Shown: positions 24,647 through 33,100, counted from the stretch's first letter. The stretch: 64,000 nucleotides of DNA from Actinacidiphila bryophytorum (GCF_016916835.1 NZ_JAFFIX010000010.1:62001-126000); one strand, 5' to 3'. The notes: generated by a model not told the origin, from the sequence alone. Translations and numbers: made by a program.

Positions 24647-26034
24647 TTGCGCAGCAGCCTTCCCGCGCGCTCCCGCAGCACCGCCGCCGCGTCCGTGGCG
24701 GCCTTCTCCGCCTTCACGCCCGCCTTGTCCGCGGTGCCGCCCGCCCACGCCCCCGCCTGCACGGCGACGGGCTTCTTGCGCACGGTCGTCTCCACGGCCA
24801 GCGGCTGCACGAGGAAGGAGCCGGCGTCCCAGCGCAGCAGCCCGATGCAGGCCACCGACGCGGCGACCGCCTCCGGGGTGAGCGGTCCTGCCGCGGGTAT
24901 CCGGTCGGTGTCCACGGCCAGCCGCTGCCCGGCCAGCGCGAACACCAGCCCCTCGTCACCCGTCTCCGCCGTGTATCCCTCCAGGAAGACCGGGACCGCG
25001 ATACGTGCCGGGTGCCGGTCCAGCGGTGCGGTCGGCCCGCCTGCGGCCGTGGGCAGAGCCACCCGGGCGGTGCTGAACGCGTCGGCCGCCTCGCCCTGCC
25101 GCGCGTACGCGTCACTCCACAGCAGGTCGCCCTCCGCGGTGACCGGCATGCCGACCAGGTCCATCGAGCGGCCCTCGCTGACCGCGGCCAGCAGCGACAT
25201 GTGCGGCCGCAGCAGCTGCCACAGGCCCGCGCCGACGACCGTGTCGGGCTTGGGCGCCGACACGCTCGCCCGCACCAGCAGCGGTGTGCCGCCGTCCGCG
25301 GGCTCGAACACCCCGTGCACCTGGGCCTGCACGGCCGTCGCGTGCTCGTGCAGGTCCACGCCCAGCGGCAGCAGCCGCCCCGTCGCAGTGCCGGCCGGCG
25401 CCGCGGCGGTCGCGCCGGGCAGCGTCAGCAGCATCCCGCGGGACCACAGGTCCGCCCAGCGGCGGGCCGGGACCCGCTCCAGCGCGGAACCCGGGCAGGA
25501 CGCGGCCAGTTCGGCCGCGAAACCGTCCAGCAGGGCCGCCTGGCGGCGCAGCGCCGGGTCGGGCAGCATCGCGCCGACCACCTGCGCGGCACCCGAGACC
25601 ACGTCGTGGTCGATGCCGCGCCAGCCACAGCGCGCCAGGTCCGCAAGCCACGACCGGGCCGCCGCCAGCACGCCCGCCGGCTGCTGCGCGGCAGGCGCCG
25701 GTGCCGTCCACTCACCCGGCGTACGGCCCGCCGCCTGCTGCACGCGGTCCGTCAGCGCGTCGTGGACCGACCCGAGCAGTGCGCTGCGGGCGGCGGCCAG
25801 CGCCACGAAGTGGTCCTCGTCCGCGGCGCCCGCCACCGCCTTCTCCGCCGCCTCCGCCACCTTGGCGGCCAGCGGTGTCCCCGCGACCGCCGCGGCCAGC
25901 CCCGCCAGGCCCGCGGCCTGCGCCGGCTGCGGGCGCAGCAGCCCGCCGACGAGCACCTCGTCGAAAGCGGCCACGGCCGCCAGCGCCTCGTCGAGCCCGT
26001 CGACCGGGTCCGCGAGCAGGTCGGCCCGCATCAT
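24643..26034 (-). CDS. Uncharacterised protein of the MoxR/VWA/SWIM operon
   Basis: A 463-residue Ala-rich protein that I cannot assign to a family. The first half is mostly helical (ALAAVAAFDEVLVGGLLRPQ, AAKVAEAAEKAVAGAADEDH); the second half looks more like mixed alpha/beta with VRASVSAPKPDTVVGAGLWQ and PARIAVPVFLEGYTAETGDE. The C-terminal 60 residues are Lys/Ala-rich helix (TADKAGVKAEKAATDAAAVL). There is no signal peptide or transmembrane helix. ATG 26034 overlaps the SWIM stop (ATGA) and its stop overlaps the VWA start, so it is made in step with both. It has no equivalent that I recognise in the four-gene E. coli set. Confidence 0.75.
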   Translation of the reverse strand: MMRADLLADPVDGLDEALAAVAAFDEVLVGGLLRPQPAQAAGLAGLAAAVAGTPLAAKVAEAAEKAVAGAADEDHFVALAAARSALLGSVHDALTDRVQQAAGRTPGEWTAPAPAAQQPAGVLAAARSWLADLARCGWRGIDHDVVSGAAQVVGAMLPDPALRRQAALLDGFAAELAASCPGSALERVPARRWADLWSRGMLLTLPGATAAAPAGTATGRLLPLGVDLHEHATAVQAQVHGVFEPADGGTPLLVRASVSAPKPDTVVGAGLWQLLRPHMSLLAAVSEGRSMDLVGMPVTAEGDLLWSDAYARQGEAADAFSTARVALPTAAGGPTAPLDRHPARIAVPVFLEGYTAETGDEGLVFALAGQRLAVDTDRIPAAGPLTPEAVAASVACIGLLRWDAGSFLVQPLAVETTVRKKPVAVQAGAWAGGTADKAGVKAEKAATDAAAVLRERAGRLLRK

Positions 26035-26534
26035 GCCACCCCCCTCGTCGGCGGGAACCACTGCATCTCCGGCAGTGGGGCGGTGGTCGGGGCCAGCTCC
26101 AGATACGCCAGGTGGCGCAGGAAGCGGCTGAACACCGGGGCGGCGGCCGCGCGGTCGCCCTGCGCCGGGCGGGCCGCGCTCATCGCGCCGTGCAGCTCGA
26201 TCACGCCCGGCTCCCCGTCCGGCAGGTCCACCCGCATGTAGCGGGCGACCCGCTCGACCCCGTACTGCAGCACCGCCTCGCCGATCAGCGCGCGGATGTG
26301 GTTGCAGAAGTAGCCGCGGGCGCCGCCGCAGGGGCGGTTGTTGTTGGTGCTGCACGCGAAGGTGAAGCCGGCCGCCTCCACCGAGGAGACGTAGACCCGC
26401 TCGATGTCCGAGCCGCTGGAGACCACTCCCTGCAGCCGCCCGTCGGCCAACTCCACGAAGGGCACCTTCGCGAGCCTGCGCGCCCGTGCGGGCGGAACCA
26501 CCCGCACGGTGCTCGACCTCTCCCAGTCCGACAA
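26031..26534 (-). CDS. SWIM zinc-finger protein, first gene of MoxR/VWA operon
   Basis: A 167-residue protein with a compact SWIM-like zinc finger: FACSTNNNRPCGGARGYFCNH, giving C-x7-C-x7-C-x-H at about residues 61-79. The spacing C-x-H at the end is the SWIM hallmark; the first pair is wider than in the textbook CxC form. The flanks are a beta-rich N-terminal part (VRVVPPARARRLAKVPFVEL) and a helical C-terminal part. The start is TTG 26534, which has AGAGGAG eight bases upstream; the nearby ATG is out of frame. It begins the operon, with 519 bp of non-coding DNA upstream. SWIM domains usually bind DNA or protein. YehQ of E. coli is a SWIM protein in the matching set. Confidence 0.82.
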   Translation of the reverse strand: MSDWERSSTVRVVPPARARRLAKVPFVELADGRLQGVVSSGSDIERVYVSSVEAAGFTFACSTNNNRPCGGARGYFCNHIRALIGEAVLQYGVERVARYMRVDLPDGEPGVIELHGAMSAARPAQGDRAAAAPVFSRFLRHLAYLELAPTTAPLPEMQWFPPTRGVA

Positions 26535-27053
26535 CGCGTCATCTCCTCTGCACCAGGGGGATGTCCACGCCAGATGGGCGGGACACGACCGAACGTAGCT
26601 CCCCCCACTGACAACGCCGATCTTGATCGGCGCTCCCCCACTCCCCCCGCACCCCGCGGGCGCCCCCCGCCCCGGAACCACCGCCCGGTGGCCGGCACCC
26701 TCCCGTGCAAGGGCACCCGTACGCCTGGCGGCGAACATTTTTCAGGGCCGCGGGGAACTGCGCGACCAGCCCACCACCCGCGCGCGGGTCGTCACCGAGG
26801 CGAAGGGTCAGTTCGGTCCGCCCCGGACCACCGGCCGGCGGGCGAAGCGAGTGGGGGCACCCCCAGGCGAAGCCCTGGGGGAGGCTGAGCGCGCAGTTCC
26901 CCGCGCCCCTGGGGGGTGCCCTCGCCGGGCAGCGGCAACCCCCGCCGGGGCGCGGGTCGGTTCGGGGGCGGGTCACCGGCCGGCGGGGGGATGGAGGCAC
27001 CCCGCAGGATGCGGAGGGGCGTCCCCCGTGTCAGGGGCGGGGGACGCCCCGGA
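26535..27053. other. 519-bp non-coding region with dispersed-repeat material
   Basis: It separates the SWIM operon (leftward) from the 3' end of the GH3 gene. It contains the promoter region of the SWIM operon, not clearly identifiable, and a repeat element (26745-26908) with a nested hairpin. It is very rich in GGGG and CCCC runs. No gene with a ribosome site was seen. Confidence 0.65.
26745..26908. repeat. Dispersed streptomycete repeat element bounded by inverted repeats
   Basis: Left end GGGCCGCGGGGAACTGCGCG (26745-26764) and right end CGCGCAGTTCCCCGCGCCC (26890-26908) are inverted copies. I recognise this sequence, usually GCGCGGGGAACTGCGCG, as very common between genes in Streptomyces genomes. 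Between the ends, a CCCCCAGG...CCTGGGGG hairpin (26860-26881) with loop CGAAGC, also a common streptomycete repeat, is nested. Confidence 0.7.
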
Positions 27054-29642
27054 TCAGGGGGTCAGGGGGGCGGTCAGGGGGTGGTGCGCGGCGGACGGGC
27101 CCGCGTGGAAGGTGTACGGGTGGGGGCGGGGCACCCAGCCGGCGTCACCCGGGGACCAGCGTTCCAGAGTGCGGGGCTCGATGGGAACCTCGGCGACCAC
27201 CGACTCGCCGGGAGCCGCGTGCACGGCCGCGTAACCGGCCAGCCGCAGCGTACCGTCGTCGTGGTCGTCCGGGCCGGTGGTCAGGTACACCTGGACGACC
27301 TCCCGGCCGGGCCGCGCACCGGTGTTGCGCACGCTCACCAGGGCGAGGGCGCCCTGCGAGGCGGCGCGGACGGTCAGCGACTCGTACTCCCACGTCGTGT
27401 AGCCCAGTCCGTGGCCGAACCAGTACGCGGGGGCCGCGCCCGCCCGGCGCCAGGCCCGGTGACCGAGGTACGGGCCTTCCGCGTAGTCGAGCACCCCGGC
27501 GGACGGCGCGGTGGCGGGCAGCGGCGCCCCCTCCGCCGCCGCGGCCCACGTGGTGGGGAGCCGCCCGCCGGGCTCGGCGCGGCCGAAGAGCACGTCGGCC
27601 AGGCCGTGCCCGGCCTCCTGGCCGGGGAACCAGCACAGCAGCACCGCGGGAGCGCTCTCCCGCCAGGGCAGTTCGACCGGCCCGCCGGAGTTGACGATCA
27701 CCACGGTCCGCGGGTTGGCCGCGGCCACCGCGGCGACCAGTTCGTCCTGGCGGCCGGGCAGCGCGAGCGAGGGGCGGTCGAAGCCCTCGCTCTCGATCTC
27801 GTCGGTGGTGCCGACCACCACGACGGCCGCGTCGGCGCCGCGAGCGCAGGCGACGGCCTCGGCGAGCGCCTGGTCCTCGTCCGCGCGCGGCGGATCCGCG
27901 GCGAGTGCCACGGCAAGGCCCTGCTCGGGCGCCAGCTCCCTGGTGGCGACCAGGTGCAGCGGCTCGCCGGGGGCGACCTTGCGGACGGCGGTGCGGAAGG
28001 ACGGCGCGACGTGCACATAGGTCGGGTCGTCGGATTCGGCGGCGACATGCGTGTCGATGAGCGGTTCGCCGTCCGCGTGCAGGGTGACCGCGCCGAGGCC
28101 GACCACGGCGAAGCGCCACTCCCCCGGGACGGTGACGGCGACCAGGGCGCTGACCTCGACTGCGGCCGCGGTGCGGGCGAGTTCGGGCGCGTCGCCCGGC
28201 TCCAGGATGCGGCCGCTGAGGCGGTGCTCTGCGCAGACCTCGGTGCCGTCCGCGGCGAGGTAGCGGACCAGCACTCCGGGCTCGCCGGTGCGCGGGTTGC
28301 GGGAGTTGCCGGGGTGCAGCGGGGTGGGCCGGGTGTCGAGGGTGACGCCCTCGGCGTACACGACCTCGGTCCCGGTGCCGGAGAGCGCTTCCCTGATCCC
28401 GTCGAGCGGCGAGACGACGGCCGCGGGGAAGACCCCGGCGCTTCCGCCGCCCTGCACCCGCGCGGCGGCGGCGTTCGGCCCGATGACCGCCAACCGCCGG
28501 ACAGCGCGCGGCGGTTCCACCGCAGGGACGGCGCCGCCGGTGTCCGCGCCGGGCAGCCCCCCGGCCGTACCGCCCGGCGCGGAGTACGGTGCCGCGCCGG
28601 GCGAGGCGCCCGGCGCGGGGCTCAGCGGCAGCAGCCCGCCCTCGTTGCGCAGCAGCACGCACCCGGCGGCCACGGCCCGCCGCAGCAGCCCGCGCGGGTC
28701 GGCGGGCGCGGGGGCGGGCGGGGGCGGCGGGAAGCCGTCGAGCGCACCGACCCGCGCGGCCAGCCGCAGCAGCCGCAGCACCTTGTCGTCGATCGCGGCG
28801 ACGGGCACCCTGCCCTCGCGCACCGCGGCCACCAGCGGCTCGCCCCACAGCGGGTGCGGCCCCGGCATGGCCAGGTCCTGCGACGCGCCCGCGGCGCCCT
28901 CGGTGCTGCGGACCGCCCCCCAGTCGGAGACGACCACCCCGTCGAAGCCCCATGAGCCCTTCAACGGCTCGTCCAGCAGCGGGCTTTCCGACATGGTGAC
29001 GCCGTTGACCCGGTTGTACGCGGACATCACCACCCACACCCCGGCCCGCACGGCGGCCTCGAAGGGCGCCAGGTAGACCTCGTACAGGGTGCGTTCGTCG
29101 ACGCGGGCGTCGAGGGTGAGCCGGTCGGTCTCGGAGTCGTTGGCGACGTAGTGCTTGGCCGTGGCGGCGACCCCGCCGGCCTGGACGCCGCGGATGTAGG
29201 CGGCGGCGGTGCGCCCGGTCAGCAGCGGGTCCTCCGCGTAGCACTCGAAGTGCCGCCCGGCGGCGGGCGTTCGGTGCAGGTTGAGCGTCGGGGCGAGCAG
29301 GATGTGGATGCCCTTGCGGCGGGCCTCCGCGGCGAGCAGCCCGCCCAGCGCGGTGACCAGGTCCTCGTCCCAGGTCGCGGCGAGCGCGGTGGCGGAGGGC
29401 AGCAGGAGGGCGGTGTCGCGCTCATCCCACTTCTCGCCGCGTACGCCGGCCGGCCCGTCGGACACGCCCATCTCCCGCAGTCCGAGGGCCGGTTCCCGTT
29501 GCGTACGGAAGGTGCCCGCGCCGGACAGCAGCCGTATCCTGGCGGGCAGGTCGAGCCGTGCGACGAGGGCGTCGATCTGCCCGTCGCCGATCGGAGGCGT
29601 GTCGGCGGGCTGCGGGGCGGACACGGACCCGGGGGTGATCAT
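27054..29642 (-). CDS. GH3 beta-glucosidase with PA14 insertion
   Basis: An 862-residue exo-acting GH3 enzyme, without signal peptide, so probably cytoplasmic. Order: (beta/alpha)8 domain with LLAPTLNLHRTPAAGRHFEC and KHYVANDSE; catalytic nucleophile D240 in GVVVSDWGAV; the alpha/beta sandwich domain from about residue 330 (AAGCVLLRNEGGLLPLSP); a PA14-like insertion (LVRYLAADGTEVCAEHRLSG to VTLHADGEPLID); and the C-terminal fibronectin-III-like domain (WEYESLTVRAA onwards). It would hydrolyse beta-linked gluco-oligosaccharides taken into the cell. ATG 29642 has AAGGG six bases upstream; ATG 29648 is an alternative. Its promoter carries a perfect 22-bp GAGCGCTC operator, and it is divergent from a secreted glucanase gene. 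Confidence 0.92.
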   Translation of the reverse strand: MITPGSVSAPQPADTPPIGDGQIDALVARLDLPARIRLLSGAGTFRTQREPALGLREMGVSDGPAGVRGEKWDERDTALLLPSATALAATWDEDLVTALGGLLAAEARRKGIHILLAPTLNLHRTPAAGRHFECYAEDPLLTGRTAAAYIRGVQAGGVAATAKHYVANDSETDRLTLDARVDERTLYEVYLAPFEAAVRAGVWVVMSAYNRVNGVTMSESPLLDEPLKGSWGFDGVVVSDWGAVRSTEGAAGASQDLAMPGPHPLWGEPLVAAVREGRVPVAAIDDKVLRLLRLAARVGALDGFPPPPPAPAPADPRGLLRRAVAAGCVLLRNEGGLLPLSPAPGASPGAAPYSAPGGTAGGLPGADTGGAVPAVEPPRAVRRLAVIGPNAAAARVQGGGSAGVFPAAVVSPLDGIREALSGTGTEVVYAEGVTLDTRPTPLHPGNSRNPRTGEPGVLVRYLAADGTEVCAEHRLSGRILEPGDAPELARTAAAVEVSALVAVTVPGEWRFAVVGLGAVTLHADGEPLIDTHVAAESDDPTYVHVAPSFRTAVRKVAPGEPLHLVATRELAPEQGLAVALAADPPRADEDQALAEAVACARGADAAVVVVGTTDEIESEGFDRPSLALPGRQDELVAAVAAANPRTVVIVNSGGPVELPWRESAPAVLLCWFPGQEAGHGLADVLFGRAEPGGRLPTTWAAAAEGAPLPATAPSAGVLDYAEGPYLGHRAWRRAGAAPAYWFGHGLGYTTWEYESLTVRAASQGALALVSVRNTGARPGREVVQVYLTTGPDDHDDGTLRLAGYAAVHAAPGESVVAEVPIEPRTLERWSPGDAGWVPRPHPYTFHAGPSAAHHPLTAPLTP

Positions 29643-29758
29643 GGTCATCCCTTCATGGCCTCCTGCCGGGCGCCGCCCGCTGCGTGACGGCCCATCGGCA
29701 GGGAGGCCGCGGTGAGGGGCGGGCTGGGGACGAGCGTCGCGAGAGGACAGGGGCAACA

Positions 29759-29780
29759 ACTGGGAGAGCGCTCTCCCAGT
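29759..29780. promoter_or_regulatory. 22-bp perfect operator of the GH3 gene
   Basis: Half-site ACTGGGAGAGC followed directly by its reverse complement. The core AGAGCGCTCT equals that of the copy at 29959-29980. It lies 117 bp upstream of the GH3 start, just downstream of the -35 TTGACA (29816-29811, minus strand) and its presumed -10. Confidence 0.85.
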
Positions 29781-29810
29781 ACGCGTACACTCGCCTGCCC
29801 GCGGTCCGCA

Positions 29811-29816
29811 TGTCAA
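29811..29816 (-). promoter_or_regulatory. Candidate -35 (TTGACA) of the GH3 promoter
   Basis: TTGACA on the minus strand. The best -10 candidate at 18-bp spacing is GAGTGT (29792-29787), which is weak. The operator begins seven bases beyond it. Confidence 0.5.
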
Positions 29817-29921
29817 GCCCCGCCCGGCCACGAGCGCCGGACGTCCGTCCCGACAGCCGCCACATTCCGGTACATGACGGCCACTTGCCCCACCCTCACC
29901 GGACCGGTCGCGTCGCATCCC

Positions 29922-29951
29922 TTGACACCCCGGAAACGCAGCGGCAACCAT
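29922..29951 (+). promoter_or_regulatory. Candidate promoter of the GH16 gene
   Basis: -35 TTGACA (29922-29927) with an 18-bp spacer to a weak -10 AACCAT (29946-29951). The operator at 29959-29980 starts at the predicted transcription start. Confidence 0.5.
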
Positions 29952-29958
29952 CAGGGCC

Positions 29959-29980
29959 ACTGAGAGAGCGCTCTCCCAGA
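29959..29980. promoter_or_regulatory. Operator of the GH16 gene (near-perfect 22-bp palindrome)
   Basis: Left arm ACTGAGAGAGC, right arm GCTCTCCCAGA: the same site as at 29759-29780 with two changes. It is placed to block transcription of the GH16 gene. Confidence 0.8.
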
Positions 29981-30055
29981 TATCTCCCACCCTCTCCCCC
30001 TCCCCGCCCTCTCTCCCCGTCTCTCTCCTCCCACCCCCCACCGCTGGAGTCCGCC

Positions 30056-33000
30056 ATGAGAGCGTCGCCCTCGGCACGCCTGCGAGCGGGAGCCCTTCCT
30101 CCCCCGCTGCGTGCCGCCTTCCTCCTGCTGCTGGCCGTCGGCCTCGCGCTGTACGCGCTGGCGGTCCCCACCACACCCGCCCACGCCGCCGACACCCTGC
30201 TCTCCCAGGGCCGGCCCGCGACCGCCTCCTCCACCGAGGGCGCCGGCTACCCCGCCTCCGCCGCCGTGGACGGCGACGCGGGCACCCGCTGGGCCAGCGC
30301 CTGGGCCGACCCGCAGTGGCTGCAGGTCGACCTGGGCGCGACGTCCACGGTCAGCAAGGTGGTCCTCACCTGGGAGAACCACGCGTCGGCCTACCAGATC
30401 CAGGTCTCCGACGACGCCTCGCACTGGACGCAGGTGTACTCCACGACGACCGGCGCCGCGGGCACCGAGACGCTGGCGGTCAGCGGCTCGGGCCGCTACG
30501 TGCGGATGTACGGCACCGCCCGCAGCAACGGCTACGGCTACTCGCTGTGGGAGTTCCAGGTCTACGGCACCGCCGGCAGCGGCGGCAGCACCGGCGGTGA
30601 CGACGGCGGCAGCACCGGCACCCCGCCGCCCGGCGACTGGACGACCGTGTGGAGCGACGACTTCAACGGCGCCGCCGGCACCTCCCCCGACGCGGGCAAC
30701 TGGATCACCGACACCGGCACCGCCTACCCCGGCGGCCCCGCGAACTGGGGCACCGGCGAGGTCGAGACCGCCACCAACTCCCCCGCCAACGTGGGGCTCG
30801 ACGGCAGCGGCCACCTCAACCTGACGGCGCTGAAGTCGGGTACGGCGTGGACGTCGGGACGCATCGAGACCAAGCGCACCGACTTCACCGCGCCGGCCGG
30901 CGGCCGGCTGCAGATCTCGGCTACCCTCAAGCAGCCCTCGGTGGCCAACGCGCTCGGCTACTGGCCCTCCTTCCGGGCGATGGGCGCCGACTACCGCGGC
31001 AACCTGGCGTCCTGGCCGGCCGTCGGGGAGAGCGACATCATGGAGGACGTCAACGGCCGCAACCAGCTGTCGGCGACCCTGCACTGCGGGACCGCACCGG
31101 GCGGCAACTGCTCCGAGTACAACGGCCTGACCAGCGGCCTGGCGACCTGCACGGGCTGCCAGAGCGGCTACCACACCTACTCGGAGATCGTCGACCGCAC
31201 CACCTCCGACGAGCAGATCCGCTGGTATCTCGACGGCAACCAGGTGTGGCAGGTCAGCGAGTCGCAGGTCGGGGTATCCACCTGGAACGCAGCGGTGCAC
31301 CACGGGGTGTACGTCGACTTCAGCCTGCGCATCGGCGGTTCGTACCCGAACGCGGTGTGCGGCTGCACCTCACCGGCCGCCGACACCTCCTCGGGCGGTG
31401 TGCTGAGCATCGACAACGTGACGGTGTCGCAGACCACCGGCAGCGCCCCCGCCCCGCTGACCGACCCGCCGGTGCCGACGGCGCCGAGCAGTGTGCACGT
31501 GACCGGCAGCCAGGGCAACTGGCAGCTGACGGTGGACGGAAAGCCGTACCAGGTGCGCGGGATGACCTGGGGCCCCGCCAACACCACGGCCGACTCGCAC
31601 ATGCGGGACCTGAAGTCGATGGGTGTCAACACGCTGCGCACCTGGGGGACGGACGCGAGCAGCAAGCCGCTGCTGGACGCGGCCGCCGCCTACGGTCTGA
31701 AGGTCGTCAACGGCTTCTGGCTGAACCAGGGTGCGGACTACGTCAACGACACGGCGTACAAGACGAACACCCTCAACGACATCAAGAACTGGGTGACCAC
31801 GTACAAGAACCATCCGGGCGTGCTGATGTGGGACGTCGGCAACGAGGTGATCCTGACCACGCAGGACCACTACTCGGGGGCAGCGATCGAACAGCAGCGG
31901 ATCGCGTACGCGCAGTTCGTGGAGCAGGTGGTGCAGGCGATCCACGCGATCGACCCGAACCACCCGGTGACGTCGACCGACGCGTGGACGGGCGCGTGGC
32001 CGTACTACAAGCAGTACACGCCCTCGCTCGACCTCTATGCGGTCAACTCCTACGGCGCGGTCTGCAATGTCAAGCAGGACTGGATCAACGGCGGTTACAG
32101 CAAGCCCTACATCGTGACCGAGTCCGGTGAGGCCGGCGAGTGGGAGGTGCCGAACGACGCCAACGGGGTGCCGACGGAGCCGACGGACGTGCAGAAGCGC
32201 GACGCCTACCTGTCCGCGTGGAACTGCATCGTCGGGCACACCGGTGTCGGGCTCGGCGCGACGATGTTCCACTACGGCGACGAGAACGACTTCGGCGGTG
32301 TGTGGTTCAACGTCCGCCCCAGCGGCTGGAAGCGGCTCGCGTACTACTCGGTGGCCAAGGACTACGGCGGGTCGCCGCAGGCGAACACCCCGCCGGTGAT
32401 CAGCTCGATGACGGTGGCGAACAGCGGATCGGTGCCGGCCGGCGGGCAGTTCTCGGTGTCGGCCGCGGCGAGTGACCCGCAGGGCGACCCGATCAGGTAC
32501 CAGCTGATGTACTCCTCGAAGTACGTGGACAACGGCACCGGGCTGCACCAGGTGGACTTCACGCAGACCGGGAACGGGCAGTTCACGGTGACCGCGCCGA
32601 AGACGCTCGGGGTGTGGAAGGTGTACGTGTACGCCTTCGACGGGCACGGCAACGTCGGGATCGAGACCAAGTCCTTCCGGGTGGTGGCCCCGCAGGTCGG
32701 CGGCACCAACGTGGCGCTGGGCAAGCCCACGACGGCGTCGTCGTACCAGAGCGATCCGACGGGCGGCTGCCCCTGCACACCGGCCATGGCCACCGACGGG
32801 AACATGGGCACCCGGTGGGCGAGCGACTGGAGCGACCCGCAGTGGATCCAGGTGGACCTGGGTGCGAACACCGCCGTCAAGCACGTGCAGTTGGCGTGGG
32901 AGGCGGCCTATGGCAAGGCGTACCAGGTGCAGTTGTCGAACGACGGCAGCAACTGGACCAACGTCTACTCCACCTCGACCGGCACGGGCGGCGTCGACAC

Positions 33001-33100
33001 CCTCGACGTCAGCGGCTCCGGGCGCTACGTGCGGGTGACCATCGGTCAGCGCGGGACGGCGTACGGCGATTCGCTGTACGAGTTCGGGGTCTACGCGTGA
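30056..33100 (+). CDS. Secreted multidomain beta-glucanase: discoidin-GH16-TIM barrel-discoidin
   Basis: A 1014-residue secreted enzyme. A signal peptide (residues 1-44, ending PAHA) is followed by an F5/8-type-C (discoidin) domain (about 47-180, GRPATASSTEGAGYPASAAV...RYVRMYGTARSNGYGYSLWE), a GH16 domain (about 195-460) with catalytic motif ESDIMED (E325, D327, E330), a GH2/GH5-like TIM barrel (about 480-770) with acid/base E597 in WDVGNEVI and nucleophile E689 in TESGEAGEW, an Ig-like or fibronectin-like segment, and a second discoidin domain (880-1014). Beta-1,3-glucan is the likely target. Two catalytic domains in one chain suggest combined endo and exo action. ATG 30056 has TGGAG upstream. 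It is controlled by the operator at 29959. An imperfect hairpin follows the stop (33100-33124). Confidence 0.88.
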   Translation: MRASPSARLRAGALPPPLRAAFLLLLAVGLALYALAVPTTPAHAADTLLSQGRPATASSTEGAGYPASAAVDGDAGTRWASAWADPQWLQVDLGATSTVSKVVLTWENHASAYQIQVSDDASHWTQVYSTTTGAAGTETLAVSGSGRYVRMYGTARSNGYGYSLWEFQVYGTAGSGGSTGGDDGGSTGTPPPGDWTTVWSDDFNGAAGTSPDAGNWITDTGTAYPGGPANWGTGEVETATNSPANVGLDGSGHLNLTALKSGTAWTSGRIETKRTDFTAPAGGRLQISATLKQPSVANALGYWPSFRAMGADYRGNLASWPAVGESDIMEDVNGRNQLSATLHCGTAPGGNCSEYNGLTSGLATCTGCQSGYHTYSEIVDRTTSDEQIRWYLDGNQVWQVSESQVGVSTWNAAVHHGVYVDFSLRIGGSYPNAVCGCTSPAADTSSGGVLSIDNVTVSQTTGSAPAPLTDPPVPTAPSSVHVTGSQGNWQLTVDGKPYQVRGMTWGPANTTADSHMRDLKSMGVNTLRTWGTDASSKPLLDAAAAYGLKVVNGFWLNQGADYVNDTAYKTNTLNDIKNWVTTYKNHPGVLMWDVGNEVILTTQDHYSGAAIEQQRIAYAQFVEQVVQAIHAIDPNHPVTSTDAWTGAWPYYKQYTPSLDLYAVNSYGAVCNVKQDWINGGYSKPYIVTESGEAGEWEVPNDANGVPTEPTDVQKRDAYLSAWNCIVGHTGVGLGATMFHYGDENDFGGVWFNVRPSGWKRLAYYSVAKDYGGSPQANTPPVISSMTVANSGSVPAGGQFSVSAAASDPQGDPIRYQLMYSSKYVDNGTGLHQVDFTQTGNGQFTVTAPKTLGVWKVYVYAFDGHGNVGIETKSFRVVAPQVGGTNVALGKPTTASSYQSDPTGGCPCTPAMATDGNMGTRWASDWSDPQWIQVDLGANTAVKHVQLAWEAAYGKAYQVQLSNDGSNWTNVYSTSTGTGGVDTLDVSGSGRYVRVTIGQRGTAYGDSLYEFGVYA

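Larger units (their letters stand above)
29643..30055. other. Divergent regulatory region of the GH3 and GH16 genes
   Basis: A 413-bp non-coding region holding two separate operator-promoter units, one per direction, about 200 bp apart. The right end has an almost pure pyrimidine stretch (29981-30045) in the GH16 leader. Confidence 0.75.

Noticed and set aside
21950..26131. A 1393-residue open frame on the plus strand
   Set aside because: Antisense to the MoxR, VWA and unknown genes, all of which have clear motifs and coupled starts on the minus strand.
29649..30176. N-terminal extension of the GH3 protein to 1040 residues
   Set aside because: The extra frame runs through both operators and the divergent promoters and encodes low-complexity sequence; ATG 29642 has a ribosome site.
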